Shown one piece after another: positions 43,629 to 52,098 of a stretch of DNA of 64,000 bases. A model generated the notes under the pieces. It was not told where the DNA came from. It saw only the letters and a program-made list of their open reading frames with translations, and made no database searches. The first letter of the stretch is position 1; the number at the start of each line of letters is the position of its first letter. Source of the DNA: Mycobacterium sp. AT1 (GTDB lineage: Bacteria; Actinomycetota; Actinomycetes; Mycobacteriales; Mycobacteriaceae); assembly GCF_002043095.1 (NCBI RefSeq), contig NZ_MVOC01000037.1:1-64000 (forward strand), read 5' to 3'. The position numbers and the translations under genes are program-made.

Positions 43629-44450
43629 ATGCCGCTTACACCAGCCGACGTCCATAACGTCGCGTTCAGCAAGCCGCCGATCGGCAAGCGCGGTTACAAC
43701 GAGGACGAGGTCGACGCCTTCCTCGATCTCGTCGAGAACGAGTTGACGCGCCTCATCGAGGAGAACGCCGACCTCCGTCAGCGCGTCTCCGAACTCGACC
43801 AGGACCTCTCGAGCGCACGCTCGGGTGGCGGCGTTCAGGCCACGCAGTCGATTCCGCAGTACCAGCAGCCCGAGCCGGAGCCCGAGCCCGTCGCGCCGCC
43901 GCAGCCCGCCTACGAGGCGCCACAGCCGGTCGCCGTCGCACCGGTCAGCGAGGACTCGCACATCAAGGCCGCGAAGATCCTCGGCTTGGCGCAGGACACC
44001 GCCGACCGTCTGACGGGCACCGCGAAGGCGGAGTCCGACAAGATGCTCGCCGACGCGCGGGCCCAGGCCGACGCCATGGTCAACGAGGCCCGCACCACCG
44101 CGGAGACCACGGTGTCCGAGGCCAAGGCACGCGCCGACGCCCTGCTGTCGGATGCGCAGACGCGCTCCGAGACGCAGCTTCGGCAGGCGCAGGAGAAGGC
44201 CGACGCCCTGCAGGCCGACGCCGAGCGCAAGCACTCCGAGATCATGGGCACGATCAACCAGCAGCGCACCGTCCTCGAGGGTCGGCTGGAGCAGCTGCGC
44301 ACCTTCGAGCGCGAGTACCGCACGCGGCTCAAGACCTACCTGGAGTCTCAGCTCGAAGAGCTCGGCCAACGTGGTTCGGCTGCACCGGTTGACTCGACCG
44401 CGAACAACGACGGCGGCGGGTTCAACCAGTTCAACCGGGGCAACAACTGA
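43629..44450 (+). CDS. wag31: Polar growth scaffold Wag31 (DivIVA)
   Basis: A DivIVA coiled-coil protein of 273 residues that marks growing poles and organises wall synthesis. The N-terminal DivIVA domain (MPLTPADVHNVAFSKPPIGK, YNEDEVDAFLDL) is nearly invariant; a variable Pro/Gln linker holds the ATQSIP site at T72, matching the PknA/PknB phosphosite region; then a long coiled coil and the C-terminal FNQFNRG. AAGGGGG precedes the ATG. A 172-bp gap upstream, with TACTGT-like boxes, probably holds its own promoter. Confidence 0.96.
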   Translation: MPLTPADVHNVAFSKPPIGKRGYNEDEVDAFLDLVENELTRLIEENADLRQRVSELDQDLSSARSGGGVQATQSIPQYQQPEPEPEPVAPPQPAYEAPQPVAVAPVSEDSHIKAAKILGLAQDTADRLTGTAKAESDKMLADARAQADAMVNEARTTAETTVSEAKARADALLSDAQTRSETQLRQAQEKADALQADAERKHSEIMGTINQQRTVLEGRLEQLRTFEREYRTRLKTYLESQLEELGQRGSAAPVDSTANNDGGGFNQFNRGNN

Positions 44451-44464
44451 TCGGTGGCTGATTC

Positions 44465-44836
44465 ATGCTGATCGTTGCGCTAGTCCTTGCCGTCATAGGC
44501 CTCGCCGCGCTGGTGACCGCCGTGGTCACCAGCAACGAGCTGATCGCCTGGGTGTGCATCGGCGCCAGTGTGATCGGCGTGTTGCTGCTCATCGTCGATG
44601 CGCTGCGGGAACGCTCGCGGGGTGACGAGGTCGACGGGTCCGACGAGGTCGACGACGGTGACGACGCGACCACCGTGATGCCGGCAGTGACGGAACCCGA
44701 GGCCGCCGAGGACTACCCCGACGAGCCTCTCGACGTTCCCGCCGAGCACGAGCCGAGCACCGTCGGCGTCGAGGCGCACGACGGTGTCACCTCGGATGCC
44801 GACCCGGCCGATACTCCAGAAGCCAAGCGCGACTAG
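44465..44836 (+). CDS. Small two-helix membrane protein (Rv2144c-like)
   Basis: A 123-residue protein with two hydrophobic helices (residues 2-22 and 27-46) and an acidic, low-complexity C-terminal tail (VDGSDEVDDGDDATTV). It sits 14 bp after wag31 and is likely part of the same transcript. The orthologue is uncharacterised. It ends sharing CTAG with the convergent phosphoribosyltransferase gene. Confidence 0.8.
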   Translation: MLIVALVLAVIGLAALVTAVVTSNELIAWVCIGASVIGVLLLIVDALRERSRGDEVDGSDEVDDGDDATTVMPAVTEPEAAEDYPDEPLDVPAEHEPSTVGVEAHDGVTSDADPADTPEAKRD

Positions 44837-45516
44837 CGGTTTAGTGCTTCTCGCACCTCGTCGTCACTGACCTGGTGAAAGTCGGCGAACACCTGGCCGA
44901 CGGCCTCGAAGCGTCTGGGCGCCGCCGCGATCACGACGTGGTCGGCCTCACCGCGTAGCAGTTCGGGCACCGACGGCGGACCGACCGGCACGGCCACGAT
45001 TACCCGCGTCGGCCCCGCAGCCCGCACCGCGCGGATGGCGGCGAGCATCGTCGCCCCGGTGGCGATGCCGTCGTCGACGAGCACCACCGACCTGCCCGCC
45101 AGCCGCGGTGGTGGTCCCGTTCCGCGGTAGACGGTCTCGCGCCGCGACAACTCTTCGGTCTCGGCGGCGATGACGTCCTGCAGTTGGGCGTCGCTGATCT
45201 GCAGGCTCTGCATCACGTGGTCGTTGACCACGACGCCGCCACCGCTGGCGATCGCGCCCATCGCCAGCTCGGGCCACCGTGGGACGCCGAGCTTTCGGAC
45301 CACGAAGACGTCGAGCTCGGCGCCCAGCCGACCGGCGATCTCGGCGGCGACGGGTATGCCGCCCCTGGCCAAGCCGAGCACCACCACGTCGGACCCGGCG
45401 TGATCGGCCAGCATGTCCGCGAGGACTCTGCCCGCCGCGCGGCGGTCGGAGAACGTGCGGTCAGTCGAAGGCCCGATTCGGGGATCGTAGGCCGGTGAGC
45501 CAGCGGCCGGGTGCAA
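44833..45516 (-). CDS. Phosphoribosyltransferase-domain protein
   Basis: A type I phosphoribosyltransferase-like protein of 227 residues with the PRPP loop VVLVDDGIATGATML and an early 'VLGLARGGIPVAAEIAGRL' segment. These belong to a family often fused to dienelactone hydrolase or found near stress genes; the substrate is unknown. I use TTG 45516, which avoids overlap with the divergent gene; ATG 45555 would give 240 residues but overlap that gene by 17 bp. It is convergent with the Rv2144c-like gene. Confidence 0.8.
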   Translation of the reverse strand: MHPAAGSPAYDPRIGPSTDRTFSDRRAAGRVLADMLADHAGSDVVVLGLARGGIPVAAEIAGRLGAELDVFVVRKLGVPRWPELAMGAIASGGGVVVNDHVMQSLQISDAQLQDVIAAETEELSRRETVYRGTGPPPRLAGRSVVLVDDGIATGATMLAAIRAVRAAGPTRVIVAVPVGPPSVPELLRGEADHVVIAAAPRRFEAVGQVFADFHQVSDDEVREALNR

Positions 45517-45538
45517 TCCGTCATCGCGGCAGCTACGA

Positions 45539-46903
45539 ATGAATGTCGTGGGCATCGAGTACGAGAGCGTCGTCGACCATCCGCTTGACGAGGTGTTCGC
45601 CTGGCACACCCGACCTGGCGCGATGCCGCGGCTGGTGCCGCCGTGGCAGCCGATGACGGTGGTCTCCGAGACCGCGTCGGTGGCCGACGGACGTGCGGTG
45701 CTCGGTCTGCCGGTCGGCTTGCGGTGGGTCGCGCAGCACGAGGGCGCCGAGTACGACCCGCCGCACCGCTTCGTCGACCAACTGTCCTCCGACGGCCTGC
45801 GGTCGTGGCCGCCGCGGATCATCGGGACCTGGCGCCACACCCACGAGTTCAGCGCCGCGGGGCCGGACGCCACCAGGGTCCACGACCGCGTCGACGCCCC
45901 CGTTCCGGCGGCCGCCCTCCGGCAGACCTTCGTGTACCGCCACCGCCAACTGGCCGACGACCTCGACGCCCACCGCGACGCAGCCAAAGCCGGTTTTCGG
46001 TCCGGCACGATCGCCGTCACCGGAGCGTCCGGTCTCGTCGGCTCGGCGCTGGTCGCGCTGCTCACCAGCGGCGGCCACCGGGTGATCAGACTGGTCAGAC
46101 ACACTCCCACCGGCCCTGACGAGCGTCGGTGGAATCCCGATGCGCCTGCGGCAGATCTGCTGGACGGCGTCGACGCGGTGGTGCACCTCGCCGGTACGTC
46201 GATCGCGGGCCGCTTCACCGACTCCCATCGCGCGGCGATCCGGGACAGCCGCATCGAGCCGACACGCAAGCTCGCCGAGGTCGCCGCCCGCCCAGGTGGC
46301 CCCAAGACGTTCGTGACCGCGTCGGCGATCGGCTTCTACGGGTACGACCGTGGTGACACGACGCTCGACGAAGACAGTTCACGCGGCGACGGATTCCTCG
46401 CCGACGTCGTCGCCGACTGGGAGGCCGCGGCCACACCGGCGTCCGAGGCCGGGCGGCGCGTGGTGGCAGTGCGCACCGGCATCGTGCAAGCCGCCCGCGG
46501 CGGCACCCTCAAGCTGATGCGCCCACTGTTCGCCGCCGGCTTGGGTGGCCGGCTGGGCAGCGGCCAGCAGTGGCTGTCGTGGATCGGCATCGACGACCTG
46601 GTCGACGTGTACTACCGCGCGCTCTACGACGAGCGCCTGACCGGACCCGTCAACGCGGTGGCGCCGAACCCCGTGCGCAACGTCGACTACACCGCGGCGC
46701 TGGCCAAGACCATGCATCGACCGGCGCTGCTGCCGGTGCCCGCGTTCGGTCCGCGGCTGCTACTTGGCAGCCAGGGCGCCCGCGAACTGGCCGAGGCCAA
46801 TCAGCGCGTGCTGCCCGTGAAGCTGCAGAACGCAGGACACCGGTTCCGTCAGCCGTTGGTCGCCGATGCGCTGGCCCACCAGCTGGGGCACGCTCAGGCC
46901 TGA
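45539..46903 (+). CDS. SRPBCC domain fused to a TIGR01777 NAD-dependent epimerase
   Basis: A 454-residue fusion. Residues 1-150 are an SRPBCC-like domain (YESVVDHPLDEVFAWH, PPHRFVDQL). Residues about 155-454 are an atypical extended SDR of the TIGR01777/YfcH family with the NAD loop IAVTGASGLVGSAL, AGTSIAGRF, TASAIGFYGYDRGD and the C-terminal DUF1731 segment 'RELAEANQRVLPVKLQNAGHRF'. Many relatives contain the epimerase part only. The substrate is unknown. It is convergent with the next gene, overlapping 10 bp. Confidence 0.82.
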   Translation: MNVVGIEYESVVDHPLDEVFAWHTRPGAMPRLVPPWQPMTVVSETASVADGRAVLGLPVGLRWVAQHEGAEYDPPHRFVDQLSSDGLRSWPPRIIGTWRHTHEFSAAGPDATRVHDRVDAPVPAAALRQTFVYRHRQLADDLDAHRDAAKAGFRSGTIAVTGASGLVGSALVALLTSGGHRVIRLVRHTPTGPDERRWNPDAPAADLLDGVDAVVHLAGTSIAGRFTDSHRAAIRDSRIEPTRKLAEVAARPGGPKTFVTASAIGFYGYDRGDTTLDEDSSRGDGFLADVVADWEAAATPASEAGRRVVAVRTGIVQAARGGTLKLMRPLFAAGLGGRLGSGQQWLSWIGIDDLVDVYYRALYDERLTGPVNAVAPNPVRNVDYTAALAKTMHRPALLPVPAFGPRLLLGSQGARELAEANQRVLPVKLQNAGHRFRQPLVADALAHQLGHAQA

Positions 46904-47595
46904 GCGACCCCGTCCACGAAGGCCCTGACCAGCGCGTGCACCCGCTTGGTGGCGCTCTCCAGCTCGGCCCGGGTGGCGGTGCGCAACCGGTCGGCGTCGA
47001 GGCCAAGCGCGGCGAGTTCGTCGATGCCGGTGCCGGCCAGCCACATCTCGAGCAGGCCCTCGTCGACCTCGGGATGGAACTGCAGGCCCATCGTGGCGCC
47101 GACGACGAACGCCTGGGAGGCGTTGGCGTTCCTGGCGATCTCCACCGCCCCGGGAGGGACGGTGAACCGGTCGAAGTGCCACTCGAACCACGGCCCGCCG
47201 GGCACCAGTTCGGTCCGCGAGGCATCGACGTCGAACCAGCCGACCTCGGGTGCGGGGGAGCGGGTGACCGAGCCGCCCAGCGCGTGGGCGATGAGCTGGC
47301 CGCCGAAGCACACCCCCAGCATCGGGATCCCCGCCGCGTGTGCGTCCCGCACCATCGCCGCTTCAGAGTCCATCCACCCGAACCCGTCGTTCACGCCCCA
47401 TCGGGAGCCGAGGGGGACGACGACGTCGTAGGCCGTGGGGTCCGGCATCGTCGCGTCGAATGCCGGATCGCCGGCTTGGGCGGCGCTGACGACCTCGAAT
47501 GTCGCGACGTCGTAACCGCATTCGGTGAACGCGTCTCCCAGCATCGCCTCGGGCGCAGTGGGATCGTTGTAGAGGAACAGCACCGTCTTCGCCAC
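46894..47595 (-). CDS. Class I glutamine amidotransferase-like protein
   Basis: A 233-residue stand-alone GATase1 domain. The nucleophile elbow is MLGVCFGGQLIAHALGG with Cys, and the catalytic His-Glu pair is FHPEVDE. Such proteins resemble GMP synthase amidotransferase subunits or gamma-glutamyl hydrolases, and no synthase partner is adjacent, so the acceptor is unclear. GTG 47595 (MAKTVLFLYND) lies six bases after TATCCT and appears leaderless. About 280 bp upstream (47608-47876) shows no gene. Confidence 0.82.
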   Translation of the reverse strand: MAKTVLFLYNDPTAPEAMLGDAFTECGYDVATFEVVSAAQAGDPAFDATMPDPTAYDVVVPLGSRWGVNDGFGWMDSEAAMVRDAHAAGIPMLGVCFGGQLIAHALGGSVTRSPAPEVGWFDVDASRTELVPGGPWFEWHFDRFTVPPGAVEIARNANASQAFVVGATMGLQFHPEVDEGLLEMWLAGTGIDELAALGLDADRLRTATRAELESATKRVHALVRAFVDGVAQA

Positions 47596-47601
47596 CGCTA
47601 G

Positions 47602-47607
47602 AGGATA
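47602..47607 (-). promoter_or_regulatory. -10 element for a leaderless amidotransferase transcript
   Basis: On the minus strand TATCCT is followed by CTAGCG and then the GTG start, six bases on. No ribosome-binding sequence is present between them. Inferred from spacing. Confidence 0.45.
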
Positions 47608-47876
47608 CGGGCGAGCGGTGATACTTCGCAGGTGGCACCGGTGGAGTATGGACCGGGGCCAGCTCGGCGCCCGACCACCCGCATCTCCGCATCCGCTCGG
47701 CGAACACGCCAGTAGCAGTCCCGCACACGCCAGGGCGCCGAACAACCGACGGAGAGGCTTCTCAGTCGAGGTGCGAATCGGTGGCCGATTCGATGCGGAA
47801 CCGATCGGGGGCCATTACGCGGATCGGGCGGTATCGCGGCGTGCTGACGAATCCCGTTGAGAGCAAAGGGATTCGA

Positions 47877-49019
47877 CTAGGACGGCAGGAGGCACAACTG
47901 GACCATCGCCAGTGAGCGCGGGCTCCGCAGGCTGACCCCCGTGGTCTCCTCGAACCTGCGGATCCGATTCATGACGGTGTTGCGGTGGCAGTACAGCGCC
48001 GACGCCGTGTCGGCGACCGAACCACTGTCGGCGAATACCTGGATCGTCTCGACGATCAACTCGTAGTCGTGAACTTCGTGGAGTGGACCGAGAACGTACC
48101 CGCGCAGGTCTTCGATCACCTCCGACAGTTGGGTTATCGACAGCTGAGCCCACGACCGACGCAGGGTCGTCGCCTCGATGTTCAGGTTGACCAGCATTCG
48201 GACCGTCGCGGCGGCCCGGTGCACGTCCGACAGCAGTACCGATCGAGGCGCAACGGCGCCTTCGAGGCCGGGAAGCAACTCGGCTACCACCGACTCGTCA
48301 TTGGGCCAGCGGCCACCGGCGGCCACCAGGATGAGGGTCACACCGCGGTTGACGTATTCCAGCGCCGCGAGATTCCTGCTGGATAGGCGCCGTGTGACGG
48401 TGCGTCCAGCCTCCTGGCCGCCGACCCCGATCACCCAGTACGTCGAGGCCTCGTCGAGGCCAAGCACCTGGGCGGCACGCCGAACGCTGGTCGGTGTCGG
48501 TTCCCCGGAGAACAACTCGGACAAGCTGTGCTGTTGATCGAGAGTGCTGGTTCGCGCCATCGACAGTCGCTGGTCCAGATACCCGCGCTGGACTCTGATC
48601 GCGAAGTCGTCTACGGCCTTCCAGAGCACGTCGACGTGCAGCGTCAGAACTGTCATGTCGTCGTCGTCGGCCAGGCTCAGCAACGCTGACCACGCGACGA
48701 GGAAGTCGGTGTGCACCGCTGCGGTGAGATTCTCCAACGCGATGCCCTGAGTAGCGCGCAACGATCCGACCTCCGCGGGAAACTCCTCCAACTCCGCAGG
48801 CATCGGCAGTTCAAGGAGAGTCGCAAGAAGATAGCGGAACGCCTGTCGCGCAGCGCCGAGCAGATCGTCTTCCTCGGGAACGCTGTCGTAGAACCGGGCA
48901 CCCCGGTCGATCTGCGCCAGATACTCGGCGGCGAGGTCGTCGCCCATGTCGTCGAGCTTCTGCAGTAGCCACCGCCAGCGAAGCCGGGTCTCGTCGCGGC
49001 GACCGGACAGATTGCGCAT
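47877..49019 (-). CDS. PucR-family transcriptional regulator
   Basis: A 380-residue CdaR/PucR-type regulator. The C-terminal helix-turn-helix is typical of the family: TIQVFADSGSVADTASALYCHRNTVMNRIRRFEE, followed by LRSPRSLAMVQLCL. The middle region contains the GGDEF-like PucR fold (VIGVGGQEAG ... VTLILVAAGG), and the N-terminal part is helical. Family members activate purine or amino-acid catabolism genes. It is divergent from the hydantoinase gene, whose upstream palindrome is a candidate site. ATG 49019 is preferred. Confidence 0.85.
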   Translation of the reverse strand: MRNLSGRRDETRLRWRWLLQKLDDMGDDLAAEYLAQIDRGARFYDSVPEEDDLLGAARQAFRYLLATLLELPMPAELEEFPAEVGSLRATQGIALENLTAAVHTDFLVAWSALLSLADDDDMTVLTLHVDVLWKAVDDFAIRVQRGYLDQRLSMARTSTLDQQHSLSELFSGEPTPTSVRRAAQVLGLDEASTYWVIGVGGQEAGRTVTRRLSSRNLAALEYVNRGVTLILVAAGGRWPNDESVVAELLPGLEGAVAPRSVLLSDVHRAAATVRMLVNLNIEATTLRRSWAQLSITQLSEVIEDLRGYVLGPLHEVHDYELIVETIQVFADSGSVADTASALYCHRNTVMNRIRRFEETTGVSLRSPRSLAMVQLCLLPS

Positions 49020-49142
49020 CACCAGGCAGGCTACTGCACAACTCCATGGCCTCACGGGCTTGCGATCGGGATCCGGCCTGCGCAACGCCTGGTTGCCAGG
49101 CCCAAGGCGGACCAGTGTAATCGGGTGGCTGCGGCCCCAGGG

Positions 49143-49219
49143 TGTGCTCGTGCACAATCTGTGCGGACCAACACGTTGCATCATGGCTATGGGTCCGATC
49201 ACCCTGCGAGACATACGAT
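49143..49219 (+). promoter_or_regulatory. Regulatory region of the hydantoinase gene: palindrome plus promoter element
   Basis: TGTGCTCGTGCACA (49143-49156) is a TGTGC-N4-GCACA palindrome inside the longer word that reads GATTGTGCACGAGCACA on the minus strand. Downstream are CGTTGCA (49174-49180), four bases, then GGCTATGGGT (49185-49194), and a TACGAT -10 box (49214-49219) eight bases before the ATG. The same words occur upstream of the transporter gene near 53867. Identity of the binding protein is inferred. Confidence 0.6.
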
Positions 49220-49227
49220 CTGTTGCC

Positions 49228-50646
49228 ATGACCACGACGTACATTCGCGGCGGCACCGTTGTCTCACCCACCGGTAGCCAGCCGCTCGACGTGCTGGTCG
49301 ACGGTGAGACCATCGCTGCCCTCGTCGCTCCGGAGCTGGCGCCCTTCGGCGATCCCGACCAGACGTTCGACCGAGTGCTCGACGCTTCGGGCACGTACGT
49401 CATCCCCGGCGGCGTCGACGCTCACACCCACATGGAGATGCCGTTCGGCGGCACCGTCGCCTCCGATACCTTCGAGAGCGGTACCCGCGCGGCCGCGCAC
49501 GGCGGTACGACGACGATCATCGACTTCGCGATCCAGCGGCAAGGGGAGCGCGTCCAGGACACCCTGGCTGCCTGGCACGCGAAGGCCCAAGGCAATTGTG
49601 CGATCGATTACGGTTTCCATCAGATTCTGGGCGGCGTCGACTCCGACGCACTCAAGGCGATGGATGAGCTCGTCGCAGAGGGCGTGACGAGCTTCAAGCT
49701 GTTCATGGCCTACCCGGGGGTGTACTACTCCGACGACGGACAGATCTTGCGGGCCATGCAGCAGTGCGCCGGCAACGGCGCGTTGACCATGATGCACGCG
49801 GAGAACGGCATCGCCATCGACCAGTTGGTGGCTCAACACATCGAACGAGGGGAGACCTCGCCCTACTACCACGGTGTGTCACGGCCGTGGGAACTGGAAG
49901 AGGAGGCCACCCACCGCGCGATCATGCTGGCGAGGGTGACCGGAGCCCCGCTCTACGTGGTCCACGTTTCGGCCAGGCAGGCGATGGAGCAGATCGCGAC
50001 GGCTCGTGGCGCCGGGGCCAACGTCTTCGCCGAGACCTGCCCGCAATACCTGTACCTGTCTCTGGAGGAACAGCTCGGGGCAGCCGGCTTCGAAGGCGCC
50101 AAGTGGGTGTGTTCGACCCCGTTGCGCTCCCGTGAGGAGCGCCACCAGGACGAACTGTGGCGCTACATCCGCACCGGGGATGTCGCGACGGTGTCCACCG
50201 ACCACTGCCCGTTCTGTTTCAAGGGGCAGAAGGAGATGGGGCTCGGCGACTTCTCCAAGATCCCCAACGGGATGGCCGGCGTCGAACACCGCGTCGACCT
50301 GATGTACCAGGGCGTGGTCAACGGCAAGCTCAGCCTGCAGCGGTGGGTCGACGTGTGCGCAACGACTCCGGCTCGCATGTTCGGGCTCTACCCCCGTAAG
50401 GGCATCATCTCTCCTGGAGCCGACGCCGACATCGTGATCTACGACCCCAACGCGCATACATCGATCGGCTTCGACAAGACCCACCACTCGAATCTGGATC
50501 ATTCGACGTGGGAGGGCTTCGAGATCGACGGCGGTGTACGGACTGTGATGTCGCGAGGCACCGTCATCGTCGACCGTGGCCAATATCTCGGCCGAGCGGG
50601 CCACGGCACCTACCTCAAGCGCGGACTCTCGCAATACCTGATCTGA
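49228..50646 (+). CDS. Dihydropyrimidinase / D-hydantoinase
   Basis: A cyclic amidohydrolase of 472 residues that opens dihydropyrimidine or 5-substituted hydantoin rings to N-carbamoyl amino acids. All metal-centre residues can be placed: H66 and H68 (HTH), the carboxylated K157 in TSFKLFMAYPG, H190 (MMHAEN), H246 (VVHVSA) and D325 (STDHCPF). MEMPFGGTVASD and 'FETCPQYLYLSLE'-type motifs (here AETCPQYL) favour dihydropyrimidinase over allantoinase. It begins an apparent operon with the M20 amidohydrolase and is divergent from the PucR gene. Confidence 0.92.
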   Translation: MTTTYIRGGTVVSPTGSQPLDVLVDGETIAALVAPELAPFGDPDQTFDRVLDASGTYVIPGGVDAHTHMEMPFGGTVASDTFESGTRAAAHGGTTTIIDFAIQRQGERVQDTLAAWHAKAQGNCAIDYGFHQILGGVDSDALKAMDELVAEGVTSFKLFMAYPGVYYSDDGQILRAMQQCAGNGALTMMHAENGIAIDQLVAQHIERGETSPYYHGVSRPWELEEEATHRAIMLARVTGAPLYVVHVSARQAMEQIATARGAGANVFAETCPQYLYLSLEEQLGAAGFEGAKWVCSTPLRSREERHQDELWRYIRTGDVATVSTDHCPFCFKGQKEMGLGDFSKIPNGMAGVEHRVDLMYQGVVNGKLSLQRWVDVCATTPARMFGLYPRKGIISPGADADIVIYDPNAHTSIGFDKTHHSNLDHSTWEGFEIDGGVRTVMSRGTVIVDRGQYLGRAGHGTYLKRGLSQYLI

Positions 50647-50663
50647 GCCCGATCGACCACATC

Positions 50664-50672
50664 TGCACAATC
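50664..50672 (+). promoter_or_regulatory. Half-site of the cluster palindrome before the M20 gene
   Basis: TGCACAATC is the same nine bases that form one arm of the palindromes near 49151 and 53867. The other arm (ACCAC) is degenerate here, so this may be a weak or half site. It sits 53 bp before the M20 start in a 78-bp gap. Confidence 0.35.
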
Positions 50673-50724
50673 CCACGGGTTCGGCTCGAGTCGGCCTGTA
50701 ATTCATCATGCCTGGAGGTAACCC

Positions 50725-52044
50725 ATGACCGCACCAGCGAACGCGGCCAACTTGCACGTCATCCTCACCAGTGCCCGCGACCGCGAGTTCCTGGACTCCT
50801 GGGCCGAACTGGAGGCCATCGGGGCGACGCCGGACGGCGGTGTGGAGCGCCAAGCCGCCTCCGCCGAAGACGGCCAGATGCGGGTGTGGTTCTCACAGTG
50901 GTTGCGCGATCGCGGGTTCACCGTCGAAGTCGACCGAATCGGAAATCTGTTCGGGCTGTTGGAGTTCCGCCCTGGCGCACCGTACGTGCTGGTGGGATCT
51001 CACCTCGACAGTCAGCCTCGCGGAGGCCGGTTCGACGGTGCGTACGGCGTTTTGGCGGGAGCGGTCGCGGCTGACCGCATCCGCCGCCAGGCCGCTGAAT
51101 CCAGTGAGACTCCGGCGTACAACATCGCCGTCGTGGACTGGTTCAACGAGGAAGGCTCGCGGTTCAAGCCATCGCTGATGGGCAGCGCAGTGTTCACCGG
51201 CGCCTCAGATCTCGAGGACACACTCAGCATCACCGACGACAACGGCGTCACCGTCCGGGATGCCTTGACTGCCATCAACAGCATTGGTGAACACGACGTG
51301 TTCGGCACCGCTGAGGACGCCAGGCAGCTCGCGGCCTACGCCGAGATCCACATCGAGCAGGGCCGCGAACTGGAGAAGCACAACGTGGCCATCGGGTTGG
51401 TGGACCGGACCTGGGCCGCCAACAAGTACGAATTGAATGTCATTGGTTACCAAGGCCACACGGGTGCCACGGCGATCGATGACCGCCAGGATGCGCTGCT
51501 TGGCGCATCGTTGATCGTGGTGGCGCTGCGCGACATCGCCGACGAGTTCGGCGAGGAGCTGCACACCAGCTGTGGGCAGATGACCGTGTTGCCGAACTCG
51601 CCGGTGGTAGTCCCACGCGAGGTGCACATGCACCTGGACCTGCGTTCGGACAACGACGATTTGCTCGCGGCTGCCGACGCCGAGCTTCGAAAGCGCATTG
51701 TCGAGGCCGAGATCCGCGCCAAGGTCAAGGTCGAGCACCGCAAGGCCCACGTCTGGCCGGGCCACCATTACCAGCCACAAGGAGTGGAGTTGGCGCGCAC
51801 TGTAGCCGATGACCTCGGCGTGTCCAGCATGCTGGTGCAGACCCGAGCCGGCCACGACTCGACCAACATGAAGGAAATCGTCCCGTCGGTGATGCTGTTC
51901 GTTCCCAGCGTGGAGGGAATCTCGCACGCCGAGGCTGAATACACTGCGGACGAAGACCTGTGCACCGGAGTGGATCTTCTCACCGAGTCCCTGGCCCGCA
52001 TGCTCGACGGAGCGCTGGATTCGGCCGCAGCTGAACGTGTTTGA
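50725..52044 (+). CDS. M20 amidohydrolase (N-carbamoyl amino acid / beta-ureidopropionase type)
   Basis: A zinc-dependent amidohydrolase of 439 residues in the hydantoinase-carbamoylase family. Metal ligands are H93 and D104 in GSHLDSQPRGGRFDG, the EE pair at 142-143 (FNEEGSRF), then HIEQGRELE and the late 'SVEGISHAE' His. This family hydrolyses N-carbamoyl-L-amino acids, ureidopropionate or allantoate. Following a hydantoinase it should remove the carbamoyl group of the ring-opened product. GGAGGTAACCC precedes the ATG. Confidence 0.9.
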   Translation: MTAPANAANLHVILTSARDREFLDSWAELEAIGATPDGGVERQAASAEDGQMRVWFSQWLRDRGFTVEVDRIGNLFGLLEFRPGAPYVLVGSHLDSQPRGGRFDGAYGVLAGAVAADRIRRQAAESSETPAYNIAVVDWFNEEGSRFKPSLMGSAVFTGASDLEDTLSITDDNGVTVRDALTAINSIGEHDVFGTAEDARQLAAYAEIHIEQGRELEKHNVAIGLVDRTWAANKYELNVIGYQGHTGATAIDDRQDALLGASLIVVALRDIADEFGEELHTSCGQMTVLPNSPVVVPREVHMHLDLRSDNDDLLAAADAELRKRIVEAEIRAKVKVEHRKAHVWPGHHYQPQGVELARTVADDLGVSSMLVQTRAGHDSTNMKEIVPSVMLFVPSVEGISHAEAEYTADEDLCTGVDLLTESLARMLDGALDSAAAERV

Positions 52045-52098
52045 GCCGGCATATACCGTCGAGAATCCGACGACACTCATCGCTCGATAGGAGACAAT

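Noticed and set aside
47618..47860. 80-codon frame between the amidotransferase and PucR genes
   Set aside because: No ribosome-binding site or family character; composition is that of random frame.
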